Below are positions 27,159 to 39,326 of a DNA stretch of 64,000 nucleotides, in pieces. Each line of letters begins with the position of its first letter. Positions within the stretch are counted from its first letter, which is position 1. The translations under genes were made by a program, and so were the position numbers. The DNA is from Pseudomonas haemolytica (GTDB taxonomy: Bacteria; Pseudomonadota; Gammaproteobacteria; Pseudomonadales; Pseudomonadaceae), in NCBI RefSeq assembly GCF_009659625.1, contig NZ_VOIW01000002.1, positions 372,001-436,000 of the forward strand, read 5' to 3'. The notes under the pieces were generated by a model. It was not told where the DNA came from. It did no database searches and saw only the letters and a list, made by a program, of their open reading frames with translations.

Positions 27159-29957
27159 ATGCGATTGAAAAGTTATCTGCTCCAGATCAACCCCGTCCTC
27201 TCCCGACCCGAAGCAGCCAGAAGGCTGCTTCGTATTTTTGCGACTGTGCTGCTGGTGGGCATCCTCAGCGGGGTCTATACCTTTTTGCTGTCGACCTTCA
27301 ACAACGACATCTCCCAGCGCCGCGGCTACATGAGCAGCGCCATTGCCGAAGCCCATACCTTTTTCACCAACCGCGAGGCCCTGCTCGAAAGCCTGAGCCT
27401 GTCGACAGTGCGCAAACAGTCCAGGGTCTACTCGTCCTCGCCGGAAGAACAACACCTGGCACTGGGCGACACATCGGGCAACCAGTGGAGCATCTGGCTG
27501 ACCGCACGCATGCGCGATTACCTCAAGGCTAAACAACTCAACCTGCTCTATGTCAACGCCGGCCCCAACCCGCAAGTGATGCGTCTGTACGACGCCACAC
27601 CGCAGGTATTGCCGATTTCCAAATGCATGCTCAACCGCCTCAAGGCTCTGCAACGCAGCAACCCGGCCACGCTCAACGAACTATGGCTGAGCGACAGGAC
27701 TGAACAGCACTCGCACCTGTACATCTTCGTCCGCCTGGATGAACGCGACCCCGACTCCGGCTGGCTCGGCCTGGAGATGGATAGCCGCGAAGTCTCCTCG
27801 ACACTCAGCGATCAGAGCGCCGGCGAGTTCATGATGCTCAACTCCCAGGGCATGCTGGTGTTCACCAACAGCACGGATACGCAGCTGAGCCAACAACACC
27901 TGAGGCCCGGAGAGGACAATTTTTTCGGCTTTGTCGGCAGCGGCTGGCTGCCCGACCACCTGGTGATACGCAAGCACCTGAAATCCTCCGAGTGGCAGTT
28001 GATGTACTCCATCGACCTGCGTGCGGTGGTCACTGGCCTATGGAAACAGCTGCTCGGTTCATTGTTGTTCTGCCTGTTCAGCCTTACGCTGATCTGGTTG
28101 GTGATGCGCCGCGTCGACCAGCGTTTCATTATTCCGTCGATCCATCGTATCCAGGCCTTGATCGAGAGCGAAGCCTTCGGCCGCGATGTGATCCAGACCG
28201 CGCCGGTGGCCCTCTGCGTGCTGCGCCGCACCGACGGCCAGGTGGTGCTGGAAAACACCCTGGCCCAGCAGTGGCTGGGCAACGGCCCGGAGCGCGAGGT
28301 GCTGCGCGCCGGCTGGATCGAGAAAGCCTTTGCCAACGGCCCTTCCGAACGCAGTGACTATTTTGAAACCATCGACGGCCGCCACCTGTATCTGAGCAGT
28401 GCACCGACCCGCTACAAAGGCGAAGACGTACTGTTTTGCGCCTTCAGCGACATCAGTGCGCGCAAGCAGGTCGAGGCGGCGCTGGAAGAGGCGCGGCAAT
28501 CGGCAGACGCAGCCAATGCCGCGAAAACCTTGTTCCTGGCGACCATGAGCCATGAAATCCGCACACCGCTGTATGGCGTACTCGGCACCCTGGAGTTGCT
28601 GGCGCGCACGCAACTGGATGCACAGCAAAAGGACTACTTGCATGCGATCGAAGGCTCATCATCGACCTTGCTGCAACTGATTTGCGATGTGCTGGACGTG
28701 TCGAAGATCGAGGCTGGGCAGCTGGCACTGGAACTGAGCGAGTTCTCGCCGCTGGATCTTGTCCATGAAATCATCCAGGGCTACGCCGCTGCGGCCCAAG
28801 CCAAAGGTCTGCAGCTGTATGCCTGCTTCGATCCCAAGTTGCCGGAACGGCTGACCGGCGACGTGACGCGCATCCGCCAGATTCTCAACAACCTGCTCAA
28901 TAACGCGGTGAAATTCACCGACTATGGACGCGTGGTACTGCGGGTCAAAGTGCTGGGCCGCGACGGCGAGCGTTCCAGCCTGCTGTGGCAAGTCTCGGAC
29001 ACCGGCAAAGGTATCGCCCAGGAAGACCAGGCGATGATTTTCGAGCCGTTTTACCAGAGTGAAGGCAACACCAATGTGGTCGCCGGCACCGGCCTGGGCC
29101 TGCCGATCTGCCAGCGCTTGACCGAGTTGATGAACGGCAATATCCGCATGGTCAGCGAACTTGGCCTGGGCAGCAGTTTCAGCCTGATCCTGCCGCTGGA
29201 AGAAGCGCCTACCCCACCGATGACACCGTTACTGGCCGAGACCATTTACGTGGCCTCACCGATCCCGGAACTGGCGAACTCCGTCGCCGGCTGGTTGCGC
29301 CGTTGGGGTGCAAGGGCCCAGGCCGGCCTGCCGACGCTGGCGGACACACACCTGCTGCTGCAAGTGCACCCCGGCAGCGTGGACCCGTTGCTGGTGCCCG
29401 AGTGGCCTGGCCCGGTGATTCACGTGAGCAGCAACGCCTGCACCGCAGTAGAAACCGACGCCGATGCCTGGCACGTCAACCTCAACCACCTGGGCGCCAT
29501 TCATCAGGCCGTGAGCCAGGCACAAGGGCTATGGGTGGTCCGCGCCGATGAGCAAACGCGCCAGCGCGAGCTGAATAAACTCAACCTGCACCTGCTGGTG
29601 GCCGAGGACAACATCATCAACCAGCTGATTTTGCGTGACCAACTCGAAGAACTCGGCTGCACCGTGGAGCTGGCGGCCGATGGTCAGGAAGCGTTGCAGC
29701 TGTACACCGCCGGCAACTTCGATGTGGTGTTGACGGACGTGAACATGCCCCACATCAACGGCTACGAACTGGCGCGTGAACTGCGGCGCCAGGGCTGCCC
29801 GTTGCCGATTATCGGGGCCACCGCCAACGCCATGCGCGGCGAGGCCGACCTGTGCCTGGCCGCCGGCATGAACCATTGCCTGGTCAAACCCTTTGCGTTG
29901 CGGGCTCTCTTCAACTCCCTGGCGCCTTATGCACGGATCACCCATGAAGCCCCTTAG
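27159..29957 (+). CDS. pvrS: Hybrid sensor histidine kinase (PvrS-like)
   Basis: This is a 932-residue inner-membrane hybrid kinase. An N-terminal membrane helix (about 20-45), a periplasmic sensor region to about 290 and a second helix (LLGSLLFCLFSLTLIWLVM) are followed by a PAS-like segment (365-440), the HisKA domain with His465 in [11 protein letters not shown], the ATPase domain (DTGKGIAQED, GTGLGLPICQRL), and a C-terminal receiver with Asp860 in VLTDVNMPHING. There is no Hpt domain, unlike the second kinase at 31208. In P. aeruginosa PAPI-1, pvrS-pvrR-rcsC-rcsB adjoins cupD, and the gene order here matches. It overlaps the next gene by 14 bp. Confidence 0.85.
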   Translation: MRLKSYLLQINPVLSRPEAARRLLRIFATVLLVGILSGVYTFLLSTFNNDISQRRGYMSSAIAEAHTFFTNREALLESLSLSTVRKQSRVYSSSPEEQHLALGDTSGNQWSIWLTARMRDYLKAKQLNLLYVNAGPNPQVMRLYDATPQVLPISKCMLNRLKALQRSNPATLNELWLSDRTEQHSHLYIFVRLDERDPDSGWLGLEMDSREVSSTLSDQSAGEFMMLNSQGMLVFTNSTDTQLSQQHLRPGEDNFFGFVGSGWLPDHLVIRKHLKSSEWQLMYSIDLRAVVTGLWKQLLGSLLFCLFSLTLIWLVMRRVDQRFIIPSIHRIQALIESEAFGRDVIQTAPVALCVLRRTDGQVVLENTLAQQWLGNGPEREVLRAGWIEKAFANGPSERSDYFETIDGRHLYLSSAPTRYKGEDVLFCAFSDISARKQVEAALEEARQSADAANAAKTLFLATMSHEIRTPLYGVLGTLELLARTQLDAQQKDYLHAIEGSSSTLLQLICDVLDVSKIEAGQLALELSEFSPLDLVHEIIQGYAAAAQAKGLQLYACFDPKLPERLTGDVTRIRQILNNLLNNAVKFTDYGRVVLRVKVLGRDGERSSLLWQVSDTGKGIAQEDQAMIFEPFYQSEGNTNVVAGTGLGLPICQRLTELMNGNIRMVSELGLGSSFSLILPLEEAPTPPMTPLLAETIYVASPIPELANSVAGWLRRWGARAQAGLPTLADTHLLLQVHPGSVDPLLVPEWPGPVIHVSSNACTAVETDADAWHVNLNHLGAIHQAVSQAQGLWVVRADEQTRQRELNKLNLHLLVAEDNIINQLILRDQLEELGCTVELAADGQEALQLYTAGNFDVVLTDVNMPHINGYELARELRRQGCPLPIIGATANAMRGEADLCLAAGMNHCLVKPFALRALFNSLAPYARITHEAP

Positions 29958-31137
29958 TATTTTGATTGTCGAGGACCATCCCCTGCAGCATATCTACCTG
30001 CAGAACCTGCTCAGCGAGTTGGGGGACTTCCTGCTCGAAACCGCCGAGGATGGCAAAGAAGCGCTGGAGCGCCTGCGCCAGCGGGACTTCGACCTGGTAC
30101 TGACCGACCTGCTGATGCCCGGCATGGACGGCGTGCAGTTTATCCAGTGCCTGGCCAGCCTGCGCTGCAAGCCGGCGCTGGCGATCATGAGTGCGGCGTC
30201 ACGGCGCATGCTGATGGCCGCCAGCCTGGTGGCGAAAAACCTCGATGTGGAAGTGATCGGCCTGATCTCCAAACCCGTAAATGCCGAGGCCTTGCGCACT
30301 CTGGTCAACCAGCTCAGAAACAGGGTGCGCAAGCCCACCCCCGAATTGCCCGAGCACATGGACATAGACCGTCACACGCTGGTGCAGGCCATGAGCAGCG
30401 GCCAGTTCCAAGCCTGGTTCCAGCCGAAAAAATCCCTGGCCAACGGCCGTATCGTCGCCGCCGAAGCCCTGGTGCGCTGGATGCACCCCGAGCAAGGCGT
30501 GATGCTGCCCGCCGCGTTCCTGCCGGCGATCAAAGCGTTCGAACTGGAGGAGCGGTTGTTGTGGCTGGTGCTCAAGCAGGCTATCCACGCCCAGGAGCAC
30601 TGGCGCCAGCGCGGCTATGAAATCCCGGTGTCGATCAACCTGCCGACCCACTTGCTCAACAGCCATGACCTGGCAGACCGCTTGCTGGAGTTCGTGCTGC
30701 ACCACGACGGTATCCCGGGAATGATCTGCTTTGAGTTGATGGAATGTTCGGTGCCGCAGGACATCAGCAACTTCTACGCCGGCGCCTGCCGGCTGCGGAT
30801 CAAGGGGTTCGGTTTGTCCCAGGATGATTTCGGCAAGGGCTACAGCTCTTACCTCAACCTGGTGTCGACGCCATTTACCGAACTCAAGATCGACCAGGCG
30901 CTGGTACAGGGTAGCCACGACAACGAAGGCATCGCCCAGGCATTGGCGAGCATCATCGCCCTGGGCCGCAAACTGGGCCTGACGGTAGTCGCCGAGGGCG
31001 TGGAAACCCCGCAGCAATTGGCGCTGTTGCGCAAAATCGACTGCAATCAGGTGCAGGGTTTCCTGATCTCCCACGCGGTGTCTTCAGAGCAATTTCAGCA
31101 GCTACTGAACAATGATGGCCCCGCGACATCTCACTAG
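29944..31137 (+). CDS. pvrR: Response regulator with EAL phosphodiesterase domain (PvrR/RocR-like)
   Basis: This is a 397-residue soluble regulator. The N-terminal receiver begins LSILIVEDHPLQHIYL, with phospho-acceptor Asp55 in VLTDLLMPGMDG. The C-terminal EAL domain (about 140-390) keeps the catalytic residues: EAL in AAEALVRWM, INLPTH, FELMEC, LSQDDFGKGYSS, LKIDQALVQG, VVAEGVETPQQL and QGFLISH. It should therefore hydrolyse cyclic di-GMP. In P. aeruginosa, PvrR opposes RcsCB control of CupD fimbriae. Start MKPLSIL overlaps the kinase gene by 14 bp, so the two are translationally coupled. Confidence 0.9.
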   Translation: MKPLSILIVEDHPLQHIYLQNLLSELGDFLLETAEDGKEALERLRQRDFDLVLTDLLMPGMDGVQFIQCLASLRCKPALAIMSAASRRMLMAASLVAKNLDVEVIGLISKPVNAEALRTLVNQLRNRVRKPTPELPEHMDIDRHTLVQAMSSGQFQAWFQPKKSLANGRIVAAEALVRWMHPEQGVMLPAAFLPAIKAFELEERLLWLVLKQAIHAQEHWRQRGYEIPVSINLPTHLLNSHDLADRLLEFVLHHDGIPGMICFELMECSVPQDISNFYAGACRLRIKGFGLSQDDFGKGYSSYLNLVSTPFTELKIDQALVQGSHDNEGIAQALASIIALGRKLGLTVVAEGVETPQQLALLRKIDCNQVQGFLISHAVSSEQFQQLLNNDGPATSH

Positions 31138-31207
31138 CTGGCGGCCGCGGATATAAGGAGTAAGCTCCATCCAGTGCCGATTTATCCTGCGCCTGCGGAA
31201 AACCCTG

Positions 31208-34381
<3,174 letters not shown>

Positions 34382-34404
34382 ACTGGCACTACGGACGGCC
34401 CTTT

Positions 34405-35052
34405 ATGAAAAAATTCAACGTGGTAATCGCGGACGATCACCCGATCGTGTTGCTCGGCGTTCGCGAACTGGTAGAGCGTGACATACGCTTTCAAGTCGTG
34501 GGCGAGGCCGTGTGCTCGGCCGGCCTGATCGAGCTGTTGCTACACCAAGGCGCAGACATCGTGATCACCGACTACAACATGCCGGGCGACTCGCCCTACG
34601 GCGATGGCCTGAAGCTGGTGGAGTACCTGAAACGGCATTTCCCGCAGGTACAGATCCTGATCCTGACCATGATCTCCAACCACCTGATCCTCACCCGCCT
34701 GCAAGAGTTGGGTGTGGTTGGCATCATCCAGAAAAGCCAGTTGCATACCGAGATTCAACTGGCGCTCAAGGCGATCGCCCAACACAGCGACTATCGCAGC
34801 CTGGAGCCGCCCAAGACCTCGGTAATCGAGACCCTCACGGCAATTGACGAGCGCTTTACCAGTTTGTCGCCAAAAGAGTTCGAGATCCTGCGTCTGTTTA
34901 TTTCCGGCATGAGCGTCAGTGACATTGCGCGCCGCCAGAACCGAAGTTCAAAGACCATCAGCGCGCAAAAGGTATCGGCCATGCGCAAACTTGAAGTGAG
35001 CAGCGACCAGGACCTTCTTGCCTATTGCCTGGAACGTAATGTTTTCAACTAA
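34405..35052 (+). CDS. rcsB: RcsB-like LuxR-family response regulator
   Basis: This is a 215-residue DNA-binding regulator. The receiver (VVIADDHPIVLLGVRELVE, Asp56 in ITDYNMPGD, then YGDGLKLVEYLKRHFP) is strikingly RcsB-like, and the LuxR helix-turn-helix reads LSPKEFEILRLFISGMSVSDIARRQNRSSKTISAQKVSAMRKL. It sits directly after the Hpt-containing kinase, its probable phosphodonor. Four palindromes resembling the RcsB box occur upstream of units in this module (25286, 25328, 27110, 35154), making it the likely activator of the fimbrial genes and possibly of its own operon. Confidence 0.9.
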   Translation: MKKFNVVIADDHPIVLLGVRELVERDIRFQVVGEAVCSAGLIELLLHQGADIVITDYNMPGDSPYGDGLKLVEYLKRHFPQVQILILTMISNHLILTRLQELGVVGIIQKSQLHTEIQLALKAIAQHSDYRSLEPPKTSVIETLTAIDERFTSLSPKEFEILRLFISGMSVSDIARRQNRSSKTISAQKVSAMRKLEVSSDQDLLAYCLERNVFN

Positions 35053-35153
35053 CGCATAACTTGCAAGCCATTCTTGGACAATGGCTTTGCCCTTTATTTT
35101 CAAGCCCTCCATCGTTCCAGCAGCGCAACTAACCCGCCCCGCCCCAGAGCTTA

Positions 35154-35167
35154 TAAGAATCGTCTTA
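35154..35167 (+). promoter_or_regulatory. Candidate RcsB-type box, copy 4
   Basis: TAAGAATCGTCTTA is a palindrome with TAAGA/TCTTA arms, 83 bp upstream of the major fimbrin start. It matches 11 of 14 positions of the enterobacterial RcsB consensus TAAGAATATTCCTA. Confidence 0.6.
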
Positions 35168-35250
35168 TTCGCTCCCGCCGCCTCGTCGCCTACTCTTTGC
35201 TCGCAGTTCAACAACAGCATTTTTTCCAACTAACACTTACGGACATCATC

Positions 35251-35853
35251 ATGAAGAAGTTTTCCCTGGCTGTTATCGCCTCGGCCATTATTGCGGCCTC
35301 CGGCAGTGCATTCGCCGAAGGCGAAGCAGCAGCGCCAACCCTGGGCGGCAGCGGCAAAATCACCTTCACCGGCGTGATCAACAACGACGCGTGCTCGGTG
35401 GACGGCGCCAACTCCGACCGCACCATTTCGGTGGACATGGGCAACGTTTCGATCAAGGACATGGGCACCGCGGAAAACCCAACCGCAGGCCGCGTGACCG
35501 CCAAAGACTTCAACCTGAACGTCAACTGCAACCAGGGCACCAAGGTCGCGATGATCTTTGACGCCAACAACGGCGGTTCGGGCCTGGTCACGGGCAAAAA
35601 AGTACTGGCCCTGAACCCGGGTTCGGCCACTGCCCAAAACGTTGGTATTGCCCTGCTCGACAGCAAGGGCGGTCTGATCGACCTGAGCTCGCCAAGCACC
35701 GCACGCATTGAAAGCACCATGCACGGTGCCGGTACCGAGGGCGGCGACGCTACCCTGAGCTTCGCGGCCGCCTACGTCACTACCGCAGCGGCGGGTTCGT
35801 CCACCGCCGGTCGCGGTGATGCGACCCTGCCGTTCATCCTGCAATACGAATAA
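35251..35853 (+). CDS. Major fimbrial subunit (CupD1-like)
   Basis: This is a 200-residue type 1-like pilin. The signal peptide is MKKFSLAVIASAIIAASGSAFA. The mature protein has GKITFTGVINNDACSVDG, the conserved first Cys, the second Cys in LNVNCNQGTK, and the C-terminal beta strand GDATLPFILQYE, with the penultimate Tyr used in chaperone-subunit binding. It would form the fibre shaft. An RcsB-type box precedes it, and a strong hairpin sits 26 bp after the stop, before the chaperone gene. This suggests it is made in excess of the chaperone and usher. Confidence 0.92.
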   Translation: MKKFSLAVIASAIIAASGSAFAEGEAAAPTLGGSGKITFTGVINNDACSVDGANSDRTISVDMGNVSIKDMGTAENPTAGRVTAKDFNLNVNCNQGTKVAMIFDANNGGSGLVTGKKVLALNPGSATAQNVGIALLDSKGGLIDLSSPSTARIESTMHGAGTEGGDATLSFAAAYVTTAAAGSSTAGRGDATLPFILQYE

Positions 35854-35878
35854 TTCGGCGCCCCCAGGCACCGAACGT

Positions 35879-35898
35879 GCGAGGCCCTGCGGCCTCGC
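35879..35898 (+). terminator. Intercistronic stem-loop after the fimbrin gene
   Basis: GCGAGGCC and GGCCTCGC (8 bp, perfect) enclose CTGC. There is no run of T after it, so it is more likely a partial attenuator or 3'-end stabiliser than a complete terminator. Confidence 0.6.
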
Positions 35899-35929
35899 CA
35901 TTGTCTTCTGATTACACCGGATAACCCTC

Positions 35930-36670
35930 ATGCCGCCTCGTTCTATCGCCGTGAGCCTCGCGCTGCTGGGCCTGCTCATGGCTACCCAGGCCGCCGCCAG
36001 CATTTCATTGAATGCCACCCGTATCGTGTTTGATGGCGACCACAAGGAAGCCAACATTACCGTGCGCAACGGTAACCAGGATGTATTGATTCAATCCTGG
36101 GTCGACATGAACGACGCCAGCGCCAGCCGCGCGCCGTTTGCCGTCACCCCTCCACTGGCGCGGGTATTCGCCAAGGAACAACAACTGCTGCGCATTCTGT
36201 ACGAAGGCACCGGCATGCCCACGGACCGCGAGTCAGTGGTGTGGCTCAATGTGCAGGAGATCCCCAAGGCCAGCGAAGCCGAGAACACCTTGCAGTTGGC
36301 TATCCGCCAACGCATCAAGATTTTTTACCGCCCTGCCGGCCTTACCGGCAGTGCGCTGCAAGCCCCTGCGCAGCTTGAATGGACACTGGCCAAACACGGT
36401 AGCCAGACCCTGTTGCAGGTGAAAAACCCGACGCTGTACCACGTGTCCATGGCCGACATCAAAGTGCAGGCGGTACTGGCCAGCGACTCCACCATGATCG
36501 CGCCCGGCGAGCAAAAACAGTTTGCGCTCAGTGCTCCTGTTGCCAGCGGGCCGGTGCAGTTGTCGTTTTCCAGCATCAATGACTACGGCGCGCAGAATCA
36601 CTACAGCGCGCCGCTGTCCAGCGGCGCTGCACTACCGGCGCATGCGACTGAATCGCGCCTCAACCCCTAA
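35930..36670 (+). CDS. Periplasmic fimbrial chaperone (CupD2-like)
   Basis: This 246-residue exported protein has a signal peptide (MPPRSIAVSLALLGLLMATQAAA) and a two-domain pilus chaperone. It has SLNATRIVFDGDHKEANITVRN, with the conserved Arg in TRIVF, WLNVQEIPKAS, and LQLAIRQRIKIFYRP, with the conserved Lys of the family. It lies between fimbrin and usher, the usual place for the main chaperone of the system. It is clearly related to the chaperone at 25411; each probably serves a different subunit. Confidence 0.92.
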   Translation: MPPRSIAVSLALLGLLMATQAAASISLNATRIVFDGDHKEANITVRNGNQDVLIQSWVDMNDASASRAPFAVTPPLARVFAKEQQLLRILYEGTGMPTDRESVVWLNVQEIPKASEAENTLQLAIRQRIKIFYRPAGLTGSALQAPAQLEWTLAKHGSQTLLQVKNPTLYHVSMADIKVQAVLASDSTMIAPGEQKQFALSAPVASGPVQLSFSSINDYGAQNHYSAPLSSGAALPAHATESRLNP

Positions 36671-36755
36671 GCACTTTCGCTAACCCACAGGCTCACTTCG
36701 CGTGCGTGTTTGCGTGCCCGGCTGTCCGTCAATCAGGGATGTCATAGGTCTTCGC

Positions 36756-39266
36756 ATGTCTTTTCTTTCCAGCAACAGGCCCGCACGTGGCGCACTGAAG
36801 TTGAAGACGCTGTCGCTGGCGATTGCCGCGAGCCTGCCCGGCCTGGCCATGGCCGATGACGCTGCGCAAACCTTCAACACCACCTTCCTGCAAGGCTCGC
36901 AGTCACCGGTAGACTTGCAGCAATTGCTCTCGGCCAACAGCGTGCTGCCGGGCAATTACCGCGTCGACCTGTACAGCAACGAAGTGCTGGTGGGCCGGCG
37001 CGATATCGACTTCAAGCGCAACCTGAAAAACGGCCGTGTCGAAGCCTGCCTGACCCTCGACCTGCTCAAGCAATTGGGTATCGACCTGCACCGTTTGCAG
37101 GCCGAGGGCAAACTCGACCCACAGCAACCGCAGGACTGCTACGCCCTTGCCGATATGATCGAAGACGCCAGCGTGCGCTACGACAGCAGCCGCCTGCGCC
37201 TGCTCGCGAGTATCCCGCAGGTGGCCATGCAGCGTGGCTTGCGCGGGTATGTCGACCCACAGTTGTGGGACGACGGTGTATCCGCTGCATTCATCAACTA
37301 TCAGCTCAACAGCAGCCGCACCGCCGGCGGCTACAAGACCCGCATTGCCAATAACCTGGGCCTGCGCAATGGCATCAACCTGGGTGCCTGGCGCCTGCGC
37401 AACGAGTCGAACCTGAGCGGCGGCACCGATCGCTCGAACACTTTCACCAGCAACCGCACCTACCTGCAGCATGACGTCACCGCGATCAAGGGCCAGTTCA
37501 GCGCCGGTGAGATTTTCTCCGACACCGACCTGTTCGACAGCGTGCGCTATCGCGGGGTCAAGCTGGCGTCTGATGATGGCATGCGCGCCGACAGCGAGCG
37601 CGGCTACGCGCCGGTGATCCGCGGCGTGGCGCAGACCAACGCGACGGTGGAAATCCGCCAGAACGACTATATCCTCTACACCGCCAACGTCGCGCCGGGG
37701 CCGTTCGAGATCAACGACATCTACCCCAGCGGCTCCAACGGTGACCTGCAAATCACCGTGATCGAAGCCGACGGCACGCGGCGGGTGACGATGCAGGCAT
37801 TCTCCAGCCTGCCGATCATGGTGCGCGAAGGCCAAGTGAAATACAGCCTCTCGGCGGGCACGTTCAACAGCAATGCCGATGGCCTGGCAACTCCGCGCTT
37901 TCTCAGCGGTACGCTGGCCTATGGCCTGACCAGCAATCTCAGTGGGATTGTCGGCCTGCAAGCCAGTGAGGACTACAGCGCGCTGTCGATCGGCGCTGGC
38001 CGGAACACGGCGTTCGGTGCGTTCTCGCTGGATACCACTCATTCGTCCAGCAAGGCCCAGGGGCGAACCTCCCAGGGCAGCAGCGTGCGCGCCTTGTACG
38101 CCAAGACCTTCGCCGGCACCGATACCAACTTCACCCTCGCCGCCTACCGCTACTCCACCGAGGGCTATCGCACCCTCACCGACCATGTGGAAGACAGCAG
38201 CGAGGACGTGCGCGTGCGCACCGGACACTCCAAAACCCGCACCGACCTGACCATCAACCAGAGCATCGGGCGCAACAGCGAATTCGGCAGCCTGTATGTG
38301 AACGCCAGCGACCAACGCTACTGGAATCGCGGCGGTTCCCAGAGCTTTTCCGCCGGCTACACCGGCAACTGGGGCGACCTGAGCTACAACTTGGGCGTGA
38401 CGCGCACCAAACAGATCGTCACCTGGGGTGAGCCGAGCAGCGACACGCAGTTGAACCTGTCGGTGTCTTTCCCGCTGGGCAGCCAGGCCCGTGCGCCACG
38501 GGCGTTTGTCACCACCAGCCACCAACGTGGCGACACCACCACCCAAGCGGGCATCAATGGCTACGTGGCCGACACCAGCGACACCTTCTATTCGGTGCAG
38601 GCCGGCCACAGCGACACCAGCGGCGACTCAGGCTCGGTGAACATCAACAGCCGCACCGCCGTGGCCGATGTCAGCCTCGGCTACAGCCAGGGCCAGGGCT
38701 ACAACTCACAGAACTTCAACCTCGCCGGCTCCGTGGTGGCTCACGCCGGAGGCGTCAACCTGGGGCAGACCGTCAGCGAAACCTTCGCCCTGGCTGAAGT
38801 GCCAGGCGTCGCCGGGGCCAAAATCAGCAGCTACAGTGGCGTGGAAACCGGCTACAACGGCTATGCGGTGGTGCCCACTGCGCAACCCTACCGGGTCAAC
38901 TGGATCAGCCTGGACACTCGCGATCTGGGTGGCGACGTGGAAATCACCAACGCGACCCAACAACTGGTGCCGCGCCGTGGTGCCATCGTGGTGGCGCACT
39001 ACAGCGGTACCACCGGGCGGCGTGTGTTGTTTGAATTGTTTGATGCCCAGCACAAGCCACTGTCGTTTGGCGCCTCACTGGAAGACGCCAATGGCAAGCA
39101 GTTGGCAATTGCCGATCCAAATGGCAATGCCCTGGCGCTGGTGGAAGAGGATCAGGGCACGTTGGTTATCAAGTGGGGTGAGCAGCGTTGCAGCGCGAGC
39201 TATGCGTTGCCACCGCAGAACAAGGCGCTGAACTATGAGCGCCAGGCACTGGTGTGTACGCCTTGA
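36756..39266 (+). CDS. Outer-membrane fimbrial usher (CupD3-like)
   Basis: This is an 836-residue usher. After a signal peptide (LSLAIAASLPGLAMA) comes the N-terminal chaperone-binding domain (FNTTFLQGSQSPVDLQQLLSANSVLPGNYRVDLYSNEVLVGRRDIDF), a 24-strand barrel with plug (residues about 130-650, including GYAPVIRGVAQTNATVEIRQNDYILYTANVAPGPFEINDIYP), and the C-terminal domains ending in YALPPQNKALNYERQALVC, with the late Cys pair. I chose the ATG at 36756, preceded by AGG seven bases away. It completes the secretion path for the fimbrial subunits on both sides of the regulatory genes. Confidence 0.93.
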   Translation: MSFLSSNRPARGALKLKTLSLAIAASLPGLAMADDAAQTFNTTFLQGSQSPVDLQQLLSANSVLPGNYRVDLYSNEVLVGRRDIDFKRNLKNGRVEACLTLDLLKQLGIDLHRLQAEGKLDPQQPQDCYALADMIEDASVRYDSSRLRLLASIPQVAMQRGLRGYVDPQLWDDGVSAAFINYQLNSSRTAGGYKTRIANNLGLRNGINLGAWRLRNESNLSGGTDRSNTFTSNRTYLQHDVTAIKGQFSAGEIFSDTDLFDSVRYRGVKLASDDGMRADSERGYAPVIRGVAQTNATVEIRQNDYILYTANVAPGPFEINDIYPSGSNGDLQITVIEADGTRRVTMQAFSSLPIMVREGQVKYSLSAGTFNSNADGLATPRFLSGTLAYGLTSNLSGIVGLQASEDYSALSIGAGRNTAFGAFSLDTTHSSSKAQGRTSQGSSVRALYAKTFAGTDTNFTLAAYRYSTEGYRTLTDHVEDSSEDVRVRTGHSKTRTDLTINQSIGRNSEFGSLYVNASDQRYWNRGGSQSFSAGYTGNWGDLSYNLGVTRTKQIVTWGEPSSDTQLNLSVSFPLGSQARAPRAFVTTSHQRGDTTTQAGINGYVADTSDTFYSVQAGHSDTSGDSGSVNINSRTAVADVSLGYSQGQGYNSQNFNLAGSVVAHAGGVNLGQTVSETFALAEVPGVAGAKISSYSGVETGYNGYAVVPTAQPYRVNWISLDTRDLGGDVEITNATQQLVPRRGAIVVAHYSGTTGRRVLFELFDAQHKPLSFGASLEDANGKQLAIADPNGNALALVEEDQGTLVIKWGEQRCSASYALPPQNKALNYERQALVCTP

Positions 39267-39326
39267 TTGTATGGGCGATTAAGCTACTGTGCTGACCACG
39301 CGCCCACCCTCTGCGAGACTTGCCCC

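Noticed and set aside
31138..31207. An RcsB-type box before the second hybrid kinase
   Set aside because: The local TATAAGGAGTAAGC looks similar at first but lacks the second half of the palindrome and is better read as a ribosome-site-like stretch.
36903..38609. A 568-codon open frame on the strand opposite the usher gene
   Set aside because: It mirrors the usher codons, has no ribosome site or recognisable domain, and has the Ala/Gly/Val/His-rich composition typical of antisense frames in high-GC DNA.
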